Source of the DNA: Chryseobacterium luquanense
Lineage (GTDB): Bacteria > Bacteroidota > Bacteroidia > Flavobacteriales > Weeksellaceae
Assembly (NCBI RefSeq): GCF_026460945.1
Contig: NZ_JAOVZV010000019.1
Span: forward strand, 39,624-103,623
Direction of reading: 5' to 3'
Length of the DNA: 64,000 bases
Made by a program: the position numbers and the translations under genes. Positions within the stretch are counted from its first letter, which is position 1. Each line of letters opens with the position of its first letter. Positions 7,890 through 17,343 of this stretch are shown one piece after another. The notes beneath the pieces are model-generated. The model saw only the letters and a program-made list of their open reading frames with translations. It did no database searches and was not told the origin of the DNA.

Positions 7890-10493
7890 TTAAATATTCA
7901 AAGCTTTCTGATATGCATTTTCCAAACCATCAAGGTTTTTACCACCTGCTGTTGCGAAGCCCGGGTTTCCGCCGCCGCCGCCTTGGATTTCTTTTGCCAA
8001 ATCTTTTACGATGGTTCCTGCCTGATAGCTTGAAGCCAAATCGTCTGAAATTCCAACGGTAATCATCGGTTTTCCATCGGCATCTGAAAGGATAATCGTT
8101 ACAGAAGTCGGGATTTCTTTTTTCAACTGGAATACGATATCTTTTACAGAACCTGCATCAAGCGAAGTTTTCTTTACCAAAAGCTGCTTGTCGCCTTTGT
8201 GTTCATATGCGTTTTTCCAGTCGCCGATTTCGCCTTTTGCTTTTTCTTTTTTGAAAGCTTCAACTTCAGATTTTAAAGAAGTGTTTTCTTCAATTAATTT
8301 CTCAATCGATTTTACGACATCTTTAGATTTCAGCAATTGGGAAAGTTCAGCAACTTGTTTTTCTAAATTCTTAAAATATTCAGCCGATTTATCGCCTGAA
8401 ATTGCTTCGATTCTTCTTATTCCTGCAGCTGCAGAACTTTCAGAAACAATTTTAAAATGACCGATTTCGCTGGTATTTTTTACGTGAGTTCCACCACAAA
8501 GTTCTTTTGAACTTCCAAATTGGATCATTCTCACGCTGTCCCCATATTTTTCCCCAAATAATGCCATTGCACCTTTGTCAATCGCTTCCTGAATCGGGAT
8601 ATTTCTGAATTCCTGTAAAACAATACTTTCTTTAATTTTAGCATTTACTTTTTCTTCAACCAAAGCTAATTCTTCTTCCGTCATTTTATTGAAATGGGAG
8701 AAGTCAAAACGCAGATAATCAGGACCTACGAATGAACCTTTCTGCTCAACATGTGTTCCCAAAACTTCTCTTAAAGCTTCATGCAATAAGTGGGTAACAG
8801 AGTGATTGGCCTGAGAATTTTTTCTGTCTACAGCATTAACTTTAGCATAGAAAACTGCACCTGCATCTTTCGGAAGTCCGTTGATTAACGAAATGATCAA
8901 TCCGTTTTCTTTTTTAGTTTCTAAAACTTCAAAGCTTTCGGTAGCATTTTCAAGAAGACCTTTATCACCGATTTGTCCACCACCTTCCGGATAGAAAGGA
9001 GATTCGCTCAATACAACCTGATAAAATTCTCCGTCTTTATTTTCTACTTTTCTGTATCTTGTAATATAAGTCTCAGACTCGATTTTATCGTAACCAACAA
9101 AGTTTTCAGGTTTTTCTTCCAACGTTACCCAATCATATACTTTAGAAGCTGAGTCTTTTTTAGAACGCTGTTTTTGTTCATTTAAAGCTTGTTCGAAACC
9201 TTTTTCATCGATGGTTAAACCTTTTTCTTCCGCAATAATTCTTGTTAAATCATCCGGGAAGCCATAAGTATCATATAATTCGAAAACTTCTTCTGTTGGC
9301 AATACTTTTTTACCTTCAGAAATCGTTTGCTGAATTAATTTATCAACTCTGATTAATCCTGTTTCAATCGTTCTTAAGAAAGATTCTTCCTCACTTTTGA
9401 TTACTTCTGTAACCAAAGTTCCTTGTTTTTCAAGTTCTGGGAAGAATTTACCCATTTGTTCCTGTAAAACAGCAACCAATTGATAAAGGAAAGGTTCTTT
9501 TCTGTCTAAGAATCTATAAGCATAAGAAATACTTCTTCTCAAAATTCTTCTGATCACATAACCTGCTCCTCCGTTTGAAGGCAACTGTCCGTCTGCAATC
9601 GCAAAAGAAACCGCTCTGATGTGGTCAACAACTACACGAATCGCAATATCTTTTTCATCAGTTAGAATTCCGTTATATTTTTTACCTGAAAGTTCTTCAA
9701 CCTTAGCAATTAAAGGGGTGAAAACATCAGTGTCGTAATTAGATTCTTTCTGTTGCAAAGCCATACAAAGACGCTCGAATCCCATTCCGGTATCGATGTG
9801 TTTTGCAGGGAGATTTTCCAGCGAGCCGTCTGCTTTTCTGTTGAACTGCATAAATACAAGATTCCAGATTTCTACTACTTGTGGATGGTCATTATTGACC
9901 AATTCTAATCCTGAAACTTTAGCTTTTTCTTCGGCACTTCTCAAATCAACGTGGATTTCAGAACAAGGTCCGCAAGGTCCGCTTGCACCCATTTCCCAGA
10001 AATTGTCTTTTTTGTTTCCGTTGATAATTCGGTCTTCAGAAATGAACTTTTTCCACAGATCGTAAGCTTCAGTATCTCTGTCAAGATTTTCTTTTTCGTC
10101 ACCTTCAAAAATGGTTACGTAAAGATTTTCCTTTGGAATTCCGTAAACTTCCGTCAGCAATTCCCAAGCCCACGAAATCGCTTCTTTTTTGAAATAATCA
10201 CCAAAAGACCAGTTCCCCAACATCTCAAACATTGTGTGATGATAGGTATCACGACCCACATCATCCAAATCATTATGCTTCCCAGAAACTCTTAAACATT
10301 TCTGAGTATCGGCAATTCTTGAGGCTTTAGGCTCTTTGTACCCTAAAAAATAATCTTTGAACTGCGTCATTCCAGAGTTGGAAAACATTAAGGTAGGATC
10401 GTCTTTCAGCACAATCGGCGCCGATGGAACGATGAGGTGTTGTTTAGATTGAAAAAAGTCTAAAAACTGTTGTCTTATTTCCTGTGAAGTCAT
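7890..10493 (-). CDS. alaS: Alanine--tRNA ligase
   Basis: Charges tRNA-Ala with alanine in the cytoplasm. The length of 867 residues is normal (E. coli 876). Class II motif 2 region [16 protein letters not shown] lies at 85-100 and the tRNA-recognition block at about 300-400. The editing domain carries the metal-binding set H564, H568 ([10 protein letters not shown]), C666 and H670 (CGGTH). The C-terminal DHHA1-type domain ends with a Gly-rich [14 protein letters not shown] segment. A TAAATTTG promoter element lies 51 bp upstream and a strong hairpin downstream. It appears to be a single-gene transcription unit. Confidence 0.97.
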   Translation of the reverse strand: MTSQEIRQQFLDFFQSKQHLIVPSAPIVLKDDPTLMFSNSGMTQFKDYFLGYKEPKASRIADTQKCLRVSGKHNDLDDVGRDTYHHTMFEMLGNWSFGDYFKKEAISWAWELLTEVYGIPKENLYVTIFEGDEKENLDRDTEAYDLWKKFISEDRIINGNKKDNFWEMGASGPCGPCSEIHVDLRSAEEKAKVSGLELVNNDHPQVVEIWNLVFMQFNRKADGSLENLPAKHIDTGMGFERLCMALQQKESNYDTDVFTPLIAKVEELSGKKYNGILTDEKDIAIRVVVDHIRAVSFAIADGQLPSNGGAGYVIRRILRRSISYAYRFLDRKEPFLYQLVAVLQEQMGKFFPELEKQGTLVTEVIKSEEESFLRTIETGLIRVDKLIQQTISEGKKVLPTEEVFELYDTYGFPDDLTRIIAEEKGLTIDEKGFEQALNEQKQRSKKDSASKVYDWVTLEEKPENFVGYDKIESETYITRYRKVENKDGEFYQVVLSESPFYPEGGGQIGDKGLLENATESFEVLETKKENGLIISLINGLPKDAGAVFYAKVNAVDRKNSQANHSVTHLLHEALREVLGTHVEQKGSFVGPDYLRFDFSHFNKMTEEELALVEEKVNAKIKESIVLQEFRNIPIQEAIDKGAMALFGEKYGDSVRMIQFGSSKELCGGTHVKNTSEIGHFKIVSESSAAAGIRRIEAISGDKSAEYFKNLEKQVAELSQLLKSKDVVKSIEKLIEENTSLKSEVEAFKKEKAKGEIGDWKNAYEHKGDKQLLVKKTSLDAGSVKDIVFQLKKEIPTSVTIILSDADGKPMITVGISDDLASSYQAGTIVKDLAKEIQGGGGGNPGFATAGGKNLDGLENAYQKALNI

Positions 10494-10543
10494 ATTTGTT
10501 GCTTTTAGCTGATTGCTTTTGGCTTTCAGCTTTTTTTGATTCG

Positions 10544-10551
10544 CAAATTTA
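10544..10551 (-). promoter_or_regulatory. alaS promoter (-7 element)
   Basis: The minus strand reads TAAATTTG, fitting TAnnTTTG, with a TTG at 10574-10576 serving as -33 at a 22-bp gap. The alaS ATG is about 50 bp downstream. Confidence 0.55.
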
Positions 10552-10623
10552 ATGTTTTTGTCTGATTTTATATCAAATATTTGATATATTGAAAATAGTA
10601 ATATTACTATTTAATTTTTCATA

Positions 10624-10750
10624 TTTCTCAGTAGCTATTTCCCGCTTTCCGCACTCGCTATTTTGTTGATTCTGCGGTCTCGCCTTTGGCGAGACCGCAG
10701 AATCAACAAAATGAGCTCAAACAATTGCTACAATCGGGGCTAGGATTTCT
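10624..10750. repeat. Dispersed element (family E) containing a perfect 25-bp hairpin
   Basis: Bounded by TATTTCCCGCTTTCCGC on the left and CAATCGGGGCTAGGAT on the right; the same boundary words recur at 26215-26292. The core is a hairpin with perfect 25-nt arms (10661-10685 and 10689-10713) and a TTT loop; the arm includes CTGCGGTCTCGCC. No gene is seen in the 627-bp gap 10494-11120, which also holds a half copy of family F (10836-10886). Confidence 0.8.
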
Positions 10751-10835
10751 GATGCCTTACAAATTTTGCCATTTCGACGAAGGAGAAATCTGAAAAACGA
10801 ATTGATATTATAATAGGAACATACTTCAAATCCTA

Positions 10836-10886
10836 AAAACCACCTTTCAAAAATTCTTCCGAATTTTCGAAACCCCTTTAATGGAG
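10836..10886 (+). repeat. Degenerate half copy of family F
   Basis: AAAACCACC, CAAAAATTCTTCCGAATTTTCG and AACCCCT occur in the same order and spacing as in the right arm of the inverted repeat at 47367-47424 (ACCACCCCGTCAAAAATTCT, GAATTTTCGCCACCCC). Confidence 0.6.
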
Positions 10887-11120
10887 TGAGATTTTGTTTC
10901 GAAATGTTAGAGGTTTCTAAAAGCTATAACGTTTATTAAGATAAGAAATCTGTTTTAACAAAATCAAATCCATTCCATCTAAGTTTTCGTATATAAAAGT
11001 GTAAGAAACTCAACGAAAAAATACGATCAATCCGATAGAAATTATCAGTGATTTAAGATAGTTATTAGTCTGAAATTTGCAATATGATGTTGCAGATTTT
11101 AATAAAGAAGAAAAATTAAA

Positions 11121-12239
11121 ATGAACAAAAAGTCAAAAATGAAAAACATATTTATATTTCTCGGAATGATTCTGGGAATAGCAGTATTTGCAACAAGCTG
11201 TGGAGATTCAAAAAAAGTAAATCTCACAGGAAATGAAAAAGAAAATGAGAAAATTATGGAAGCAGGAAATGTAAAGGAAATTTATTTTGCGGGAGGATGT
11301 TTTTGGGGAACCGAACATTTGTTTCAGCAGGTTCGCGGAGTAGTTGGAACTGAAGTGGGGTATGCTAACGGAAATATTAAAAATCCAACGTACGAACAGG
11401 TAATCAGTCATACCACTGGATTTACGGAAGCGGTAAAAGTAAAATATGATGCAGATCAGGTAGATTTGAAACTGCTGATTAATTTATTTTTTAAATCAAT
11501 TGATCCTACAACGTTAAACAGACAAGGAAATGATGTAGGAGATAACTACAGAAGCGGAATTTATTTTACAGATAACAATACAGAAGTAGTTGTTAAAAGT
11601 GAAGTTGAAAAATTAGCTAAAAACTATTCAAAACCGGTCGTAGTAGAAACCATCACCTTGAAAAACTTCTATAAAGCTGAAGACTATCATCAGGATTATT
11701 TGGATAAAAATCCAGGTGGCTATTGTCATATCGAACCGGGACTTTTTGAAGTTGCCAGAAAAGCGAATCCGCTTCCGAAAAAAAGTGAAGTAAAATATCA
11801 GAAGCAGGATAAAAAAGTTTTAAAACAAAAACTAACTGCTGAACAATATAAGGTTACTCAGGAAAATGATACGGAAAGACCTTTCCAAAATGAATATTGG
11901 GATGAAACAAGAGAAGGAATTTATGTAGATATTACAACTGGAGAACCATTGTTTATTTCTACTGATAAATTTGAGTCAGGTTGTGGGTGGCCAAGTTTTT
12001 CAAAACCAATTACTCAAAAACTGATTTCAGAAAAAGTTGATAATTCAGTGGGAATGACAAGAACTGAAGTGAGAAGTAAAACAGGAGACGCACATTTAGG
12101 ACACGTTTTTGATGACGGTCCGAAAGACAAGGGAGGACTGAGATATTGTATTAATTCTGCTTCGTTAAAGTTTATTCCGAAAGCTGAAATGGAGAAAAAA
12201 GGTTACGGAGATTATATTTCCCTTCTCAATAAAAAGTAA
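11121..12239 (+). CDS. msrAB: Bifunctional methionine sulfoxide reductase MsrA/MsrB, lipoprotein
   Basis: Reduces both S- and R-methionine sulfoxide. The N-terminal signal ends in lipobox FATSC (C27), so the enzyme should be anchored in the cell envelope. The MsrA domain (about 50-215) has active Cys60 in GGCFWG and C202 in GGYCHIE near its end. The MsrB domain (about 230-365) has GCGWPSF (C288), the block [20 protein letters not shown], and catalytic C343 in RYCINSASL. The paired CxxC zinc motifs of some MsrB enzymes are absent, as in other fused forms. An ATG at codon 7 (11139) is an alternative start. It would repair oxidised envelope proteins. A small GAAA-loop hairpin follows the stop. 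Confidence 0.93.
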   Translation: MNKKSKMKNIFIFLGMILGIAVFATSCGDSKKVNLTGNEKENEKIMEAGNVKEIYFAGGCFWGTEHLFQQVRGVVGTEVGYANGNIKNPTYEQVISHTTGFTEAVKVKYDADQVDLKLLINLFFKSIDPTTLNRQGNDVGDNYRSGIYFTDNNTEVVVKSEVEKLAKNYSKPVVVETITLKNFYKAEDYHQDYLDKNPGGYCHIEPGLFEVARKANPLPKKSEVKYQKQDKKVLKQKLTAEQYKVTQENDTERPFQNEYWDETREGIYVDITTGEPLFISTDKFESGCGWPSFSKPITQKLISEKVDNSVGMTRTEVRSKTGDAHLGHVFDDGPKDKGGLRYCINSASLKFIPKAEMEKKGYGDYISLLNKK

Positions 12240-12242
12240 ATG

Positions 12243-12271
12243 AAAAAACTGTCGAAAGGCAGTCTTTTTTT
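12243..12271 (+). terminator. msrAB terminator
   Basis: A6 then ACTGTC-GAAA-GGCAGT (6-bp stem with one T-G pair) then a T7 run, directly after the stop codon. The flanking A and T runs can extend the stem, so it may also serve the convergent gene ending at 12274. Confidence 0.65.
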
Positions 12272-12273
12272 GT

Positions 12274-12951
12274 TTAGTTGAGTTGAAATCTTTCTTTAAT
12301 ACTCAACATCGAAATATTTAGAAATAATAAAAATCCGAAAATTATGGGGAAGCTTCCTTTTGGAAGTTGAGCTACTTTTTCTGAAGAAGTATCTGCAATT
12401 TTTGTGTCTGCAAAATCACTAAGGTAATTCCAAATATTTTTTTGAGGAAAGTCAACGATTTCAACAAAAGGGACGCACATCAGCACATTGTCAGTATTTT
12501 CGACTGGCTGTGGTAAATTATAATTGGTGCTTGCTACCAAGTTTCCGCTTTCCAAATCTATTCCATAATATTCATGCTTTGAAATATGAAAATCATTTAA
12601 TAATGATACAAAATCACCGTAAGTATTGTTTTTATCCAAAACAAATTCAATTCCTTTGTTTTCTGAATTTTGATTGTTAAGTTTTCTGATTTCTGAAACA
12701 TATAAATTAGAATTTTTTTTTGCTTCATTACCACTAACAGGTACTTTAGAATAATGGTCACGTTTTAAAGGCAGGAAATTTCCGATATTATTTTCTTCCT
12801 GATTGATGCTTATATTTTTATCTTTTGAGGGAAGTTTTATATCGATAACATTGGTTACAGTAAAGTCTATGTAAGGTGTCATATAATACCAAAGTAAAAC
12901 AGGCATTAACAATGCGCTGATTAATCCCGGAACATAATAAATTTTTCTCAT
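12274..12951 (-). CDS. Hypothetical membrane protein with N- and C-terminal TM segments
   Basis: A 225-residue protein if it starts at the ATG at 12951 (MRKIYYVPG); an ATG five codons earlier also exists. One TM helix lies near the N-terminus (about 7-27, LISALLMPVLLWYY) and a second near the C-terminus (about 198-213, FPIIFGFLLFLNISML). Between them is a roughly 170-residue polar domain with strand-rich segments. The Pro-bracketed first helix and following IDFTV recall the layout of ExbD-like proteins, but the family signature is not present, so I do not assign it. It stands alone, convergent with msrAB. Confidence 0.6.
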   Translation of the reverse strand: MRKIYYVPGLISALLMPVLLWYYMTPYIDFTVTNVIDIKLPSKDKNISINQEENNIGNFLPLKRDHYSKVPVSGNEAKKNSNLYVSEIRKLNNQNSENKGIEFVLDKNNTYGDFVSLLNDFHISKHEYYGIDLESGNLVASTNYNLPQPVENTDNVLMCVPFVEIVDFPQKNIWNYLSDFADTKIADTSSEKVAQLPKGSFPIIFGFLLFLNISMLSIKERFQLN

Positions 12952-13219
12952 GGTAATAATTTGCAAAAACCGAATGAAAATTTTAAGCCAAATCTAAATA
13001 ACAAAACAAACTGTATTTCTCATTGAACAGATTATGATTCCAATGTCAGTTTCTCTTATTTTGTTTATCTCTAAATTAGTTTTAAAGCTTAACTACGATT
13101 GATTATTTAAGTATATTTGAAAGATATGATGTTTTTATTTAATAATAAATGCATTTTGAAATATTTTCTTAAATGTAAAACTAAAATATCATATAAATTG
13201 AATTTAAAATTCTACTGCA

Positions 13220-13813
13220 ATGCCTGAAAAATCAAATTACAGCAGAAGACTTTTCCTGAAAACTTCTGCAATGGCAGCTTTATTGGCTGCGATACCTTCC
13301 TCAGTCAAAGCTTTTTACAATGATGTAAAAACGTTTATACTTCCCCGGAAAACCGTACTTTCCGTAAAAATCTCTGTTAATAAAAAATCATACGAGCTAA
13401 AAAGTGATTCACGTACAACACTTTTAGATGTTTTGAGAGAAGATTTAAATCTGACAGGAACAAAAAAAGGCTGTGACCACGGTCAATGCGGAGCTTGTAC
13501 AGTTAATATAGATGGAGAAAGGGCTTTAAGTTGTCTTACTTTGGCGGTTATGATTCCTGGAAAAGAAGTTACCACGATTGAAGGTCTTGCCGATGGAGAA
13601 AAGCTTCATCCGATGCAGGAAGCTTTTATTGAATGTGACGGTTTTCAGTGTGGATATTGCACTCCGGGACAGATTATGTCTGCAGTAGCTTGCGTGAAAG
13701 AGGGGCATACCAATTCTGTAGAAGAAATAAAAGAATTTATGAGCGGAAATCTCTGCCGTTGCGGAGCCTATAACGGAATTGTTCAATCTATCCAAAAAGT
13801 TGCAGCACGATGA
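13220..13813 (+). CDS. Aldehyde/xanthine oxidoreductase [2Fe-2S] subunit with Tat signal (PaoA-like)
   Basis: The small electron-transfer subunit of a molybdenum hydroxylase. A twin-arginine signal (SRRLFLK, residues 8-14) followed by a hydrophobic Ala-rich stretch directs export of the folded complex. The plant-type ferredoxin domain has C85, C90, C93 and C105 (GCDHGQCGACTV). The second helical [2Fe-2S] domain has C144, C147, C179 and C181 (QCGYCTPGQ, LCRCG). It overlaps the next gene by 4 bp (ATGA), so it is translationally coupled to the FAD and Mo subunits. The A-B-C order and Tat signal match the periplasmic aldehyde oxidoreductase PaoABC. The substrate cannot be told. Confidence 0.9.
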   Translation: MPEKSNYSRRLFLKTSAMAALLAAIPSSVKAFYNDVKTFILPRKTVLSVKISVNKKSYELKSDSRTTLLDVLREDLNLTGTKKGCDHGQCGACTVNIDGERALSCLTLAVMIPGKEVTTIEGLADGEKLHPMQEAFIECDGFQCGYCTPGQIMSAVACVKEGHTNSVEEIKEFMSGNLCRCGAYNGIVQSIQKVAAR

Positions 13814-14787
13814 AACCTTATACTTTTGAAAAAGCAGCAAATATAAATACTGCATTACGTTTGAAAAACGAAAAAGCACAGTTTATTGCAGGAGGAACGA
13901 ACTTGGTTGATCTTCTGAAAAAAAATATTGCTCAACCGGATGCTTTAATAGACATTACTACAGCTGTTTCCAATGAAATCAGCGTGTCAAAAAAGAACAT
14001 CAGCATCGGCGGAATGGTTCGGAATACGGCATTAACAACAGATAAAAATATTCTTCAAAATACGCCACTGATTGCAAAAGCAGTTTTGGCAGGAGCTTCT
14101 CCGCAGATTAGAAATATGGCAAGTACGGCAGGAAATTTATTGCAACGTACAAGATGTATCTATTTTTATGATGTGACAATGCCTTGTAATAAAAGAAATC
14201 CTGGAAGTGGATGCAGTGCATTGAAGAGTGAGAATAACATGAGTGCTTTGGTGGGGTATAATGAACAGTGCGTTGCGGTGCATCCTTCCGATTTATGTGT
14301 TGGACTTGCTGCTCTTGATGCTGAAGTTTTTGCAACTTCTGAAAACAAAAAGAAAATTAAAATTCTTTTTAAAGATTTTCATAAGCTGCCGGAAAATACA
14401 CCTTCACTGGATAATACACTTCCTCAAAATGCATTAATTACGCATATTGAAATTCCGATAGAACCTTTCTCTAAAAACTTTGCGTATGTGAAACTTCGTG
14501 AGCGTACATCGTATGCTTTTGCGCTGGTCTCGGTTGCTTCGGCTTTGCATTTGGAAGGTGATAAAATCATTGAAGCAAGATTAGCTTCAGGTGGAGTTGC
14601 CCACAAACCTTGGCGTTGGTATGAAGCGGAAAATTATTTAAAAGGAAAGAAACCTTCTGCAGAAATTTTCGCAAAAGCAGCTTCCATAGCGATAGAAAAT
14701 ATTAAACCACTTTCGAAAAACGGATATAAAATTCCGATGTTGAAAGGTGCAATTGAAACGGCTTTACAAAATAGCTTGAAATCTTAA
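13810..14787 (+). CDS. Molybdenum hydroxylase FAD-binding subunit with Fe-S cysteines (PaoB-like)
   Basis: A 325-residue medium subunit passing electrons between the [2Fe-2S] subunit and FAD. The FAD-binding signature is AGGTNLVDLLK (27-37), with STAGNL near 105-110. Directly after it is a Cys-rich insert, RTRCIYFYD to CNKRNPGSGCSAL (C116, C126, C135, and C154 later), as in PaoB-type subunits that bind a [4Fe-4S] cluster. The C-terminal CO_dehydrogenase_C-like domain is complete. No signal peptide is visible, so export would rely on piggybacking on the Tat signal of the small subunit. The start overlaps the upstream stop. Confidence 0.9.
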   Translation: MKPYTFEKAANINTALRLKNEKAQFIAGGTNLVDLLKKNIAQPDALIDITTAVSNEISVSKKNISIGGMVRNTALTTDKNILQNTPLIAKAVLAGASPQIRNMASTAGNLLQRTRCIYFYDVTMPCNKRNPGSGCSALKSENNMSALVGYNEQCVAVHPSDLCVGLAALDAEVFATSENKKKIKILFKDFHKLPENTPSLDNTLPQNALITHIEIPIEPFSKNFAYVKLRERTSYAFALVSVASALHLEGDKIIEARLASGGVAHKPWRWYEAENYLKGKKPSAEIFAKAASIAIENIKPLSKNGYKIPMLKGAIETALQNSLKS

Positions 14788-14821
14788 ATAAGTAAAGAAT
14801 ATTTAATTTAAAATTAAAAGA

Positions 14822-17038
14822 ATGGGATTTTTTGACGAAACAGAAATGTATACAATTCCTGTTGATGGAAGGGTAGAAGCTTTGGCGAAAGTCACTGGAA
14901 AAGGAAAGTATGCTGCGGAATATGAGGTAGAAAATGTTTGTTATGCTGTATTGGTGACAAGTGAAATTCCTTCGGGTAAGATTAAAACTTTACAACTTGA
15001 TCTGGCAAAGCAGGCAGAAGGAGTTTTAGATATTATTTCTCATCTTAAAAAACCTGCAGTTCCCGGATTTGCAGATGAAGCAAAAATAAAAGAGTCCAAA
15101 TTCGGATTACCGGTTTTTCATACCGACACGATTTATTTTAAAGGTCAACCGATTGCCTTGGTGATTGCCAATACTTTTGAGGAAGCGACGTATGCTGCCT
15201 CTTTGGTAAAAGCAGATTATGAAAAAGCTCCTTTCGAAGTTGATTTTAATAAAGCAAGAATTAATACAGAATTAAAACCTGCCGGAAAAGAAAGAGGAAA
15301 TATAGATGCTTGGAAAAATCTTCCTTTTTCAGTAGAGCAGGAATACAATATTGCGGAAGAAGTTCACAATCCTATGGAAATGCATGCAACAATTGCGCAA
15401 TGGGATGGAAACAAACTAAAATTGTACGACAAGAATCAGGGAGTGAATGGTGTTCAGAAAACGATTTCAGGATTATTTAATTTACCGACAGACAATATTC
15501 AGGTTTTCAGTGAATTTGTGGGTGGTGGTTTTGGTTCAGGTTTAAAAGTATGGCCTCATGTTTTGGCAGCTGTTTTAGGAGCTAAACAGGTTAACCGACC
15601 TGTGAAATTAATGCTTACCCGTCCTCAAATGTTTCATTCTGTAGGTTACAGACCTGCTTCATGGCAGAAAATTAAGTTAGGAGCAGATTCTACTGGAAAA
15701 ATCTTAGGAATTCATCATCAGGCAAAAAACGGATGTGCTATTTATGATCCTTTCAGTGACGGAATTACCCGCGTTACAAGATTGATCTATCAGTTTGATA
15801 ATTTGAAAACAGAAAACGCTGTCGTTCCGCTTAATCTCAGTGCGCCGACATGGATGCGTGGTCCGGGAGATTGTACAGGAGATTTTGCTGTGGAATCAGC
15901 GATGGATGAGTTGAGTTATCAGCTTAAAATGGATCCGGTTGAACTTAGGTATAAGAATTTAGCTTTAGATAAAAATCCAGATACAGGCTTGCCTTGGTCA
16001 ACCAATTATTTAAAAGAAGCTGTCCAAAAAGGGGCTGAAATGATTGGCTGGAATCAAAGAAAATCAGTTCCAAATTCACAAACAGAAGGTGACTGGAAAA
16101 TAGGCTATGGAATGGCAGTCGGAATGTGGAATGCGGGAAGAAATAAAGCCAGTGCAGGAATTGTGATGGATAAAGAAGGAAATATTATTCTACAGACAGC
16201 AATGACAGACATCGGAACGGGAACAGGAACAGGAATGTTGAATATTTTGCACGATGCGACAGGAATATCAAAATCTAAAATTAAAATACAGCTTGGAAAT
16301 TCGGATTTGCCTCCTGCAGGAAGTCAGGGTGGAAGTACTGGAATGTCTTCCATCAGTGGAGCTGTGGTTGCGGTGATTGATGTTTTAAAGCTGAAATTGA
16401 CAGAATACATTACAAAATTCGATTCAGCATATAAAAATTCGACAGCCAAGGATCTTCTTCTTTCTGATACCGGAGTTTCACTGAACAAAGCAGGGCAGCA
16501 TTTTGTTCCGTATCAAAAAATATGGGAAGGAAATAATCTTACGCTTTTGGAAGTAGAAGCGAGCTCCGGTCCGGGAGATGAAAGGTCAAAATACTCATTC
16601 TGCTCTTCGGCAGCGCATTTCTGTAAAGTAAGAGTTAATTCTAAAACAGGAAAAATAGTTGTTGAAAAAATGGTTGCCGTCGTTGATGGTGGAAAAGTTA
16701 TCAATCCGAAGCCTGCAACCAATCAGATTACGGGTGCTGCAGTTGGCGGTATCGGTATGGCTCTAATGGAAAAACAAATGATTGACGGGAAATTGGGAAG
16801 TTTGGTAGGAAATGATTTGGCAGGTTACCATTTTCCGGTGAATGCAGATGCTCCAATGATTGAGGTGGCATTCATTAATAAGCCTGACCCAAATATCAAT
16901 CCGAGTGGCGCAAAAGGTTTAGGTGAAGTGGGAATTATCGGTGTTGCTCCTGCGATTGCCAATGCTGTTTTCAATGCAACAGGAAAACGTTTCAGAGATT
17001 TACCAATTACTCCGGAGAAGTTTTTTTCTGAATCATAA
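14822..17038 (+). CDS. Molybdenum-cofactor-binding large subunit of aldehyde oxidoreductase (PaoC-like)
   Basis: The catalytic subunit, 738 residues, that hydroxylates an aldehyde or N-heterocycle at the molybdenum centre. Visible blocks are the N-terminal domain (about 15-130), GGGFGSGLKVWPHV for cofactor contact near 240, RGPGDCTGDFAVESAMDE near 350, the Gly/Ser-rich GSQGGSTGMSSISGA segment, and the active-site Glu702 in GLGEVGIIGVAPAIANAV. It follows the FAD subunit by 34 bp and ends the operon before a hairpin terminator. No XdhC/PaoD-like insertion chaperone is next to the operon, so that factor must be encoded elsewhere. Confidence 0.92.
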   Translation: MGFFDETEMYTIPVDGRVEALAKVTGKGKYAAEYEVENVCYAVLVTSEIPSGKIKTLQLDLAKQAEGVLDIISHLKKPAVPGFADEAKIKESKFGLPVFHTDTIYFKGQPIALVIANTFEEATYAASLVKADYEKAPFEVDFNKARINTELKPAGKERGNIDAWKNLPFSVEQEYNIAEEVHNPMEMHATIAQWDGNKLKLYDKNQGVNGVQKTISGLFNLPTDNIQVFSEFVGGGFGSGLKVWPHVLAAVLGAKQVNRPVKLMLTRPQMFHSVGYRPASWQKIKLGADSTGKILGIHHQAKNGCAIYDPFSDGITRVTRLIYQFDNLKTENAVVPLNLSAPTWMRGPGDCTGDFAVESAMDELSYQLKMDPVELRYKNLALDKNPDTGLPWSTNYLKEAVQKGAEMIGWNQRKSVPNSQTEGDWKIGYGMAVGMWNAGRNKASAGIVMDKEGNIILQTAMTDIGTGTGTGMLNILHDATGISKSKIKIQLGNSDLPPAGSQGGSTGMSSISGAVVAVIDVLKLKLTEYITKFDSAYKNSTAKDLLLSDTGVSLNKAGQHFVPYQKIWEGNNLTLLEVEASSGPGDERSKYSFCSSAAHFCKVRVNSKTGKIVVEKMVAVVDGGKVINPKPATNQITGAAVGGIGMALMEKQMIDGKLGSLVGNDLAGYHFPVNADAPMIEVAFINKPDPNINPSGAKGLGEVGIIGVAPAIANAVFNATGKRFRDLPITPEKFFSES

Positions 17039-17071
17039 GCGCTATTTCAGGAAAACTTATTCAATATACTC

Positions 17072-17106
17072 AAAACCTTAGTTATAATAAAGCTGAGGTT
17101 TTTTTG
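17072..17106 (+). terminator. Terminator of the molybdenum hydroxylase operon
   Basis: AAAACCTTAG and CTGAGGTTTTTTT pair across an 11-nt loop, ending in a T7 run, 34 bp past the stop. The rest of 17039-17343 is AT-rich with one promoter element at its end. Confidence 0.75.
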
Positions 17107-17297
17107 ATTTTTATACATTCGGATGCTTATGTATTTCAAAAGTCTATTTTTTAAGAAAAATATTAGTATTTCCGCTATTGATAATAGATTTAGCCAATAA
17201 GAAGACTGTAATTTATAGTATTATCGTAATCTGACAAAAGCAAATTAGTATCAATAAAAGTTAATTTTAAAACTTCACTTTATTGAGAATTAAGTAT

Positions 17298-17305
17298 TAT
17301 ATTTG
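17298..17305 (+). promoter_or_regulatory. TAnnTTTG -7 element for the serine hydrolase
   Basis: TATATTTG lies 39 bp before the ATG at 17344. TTG at 17283-17285 is closer than the usual -33 spacing. Confidence 0.45.
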
Positions 17306-17343
17306 CTGCTCAATTTTATTTATTTAAAATTTACAAAAGCATA

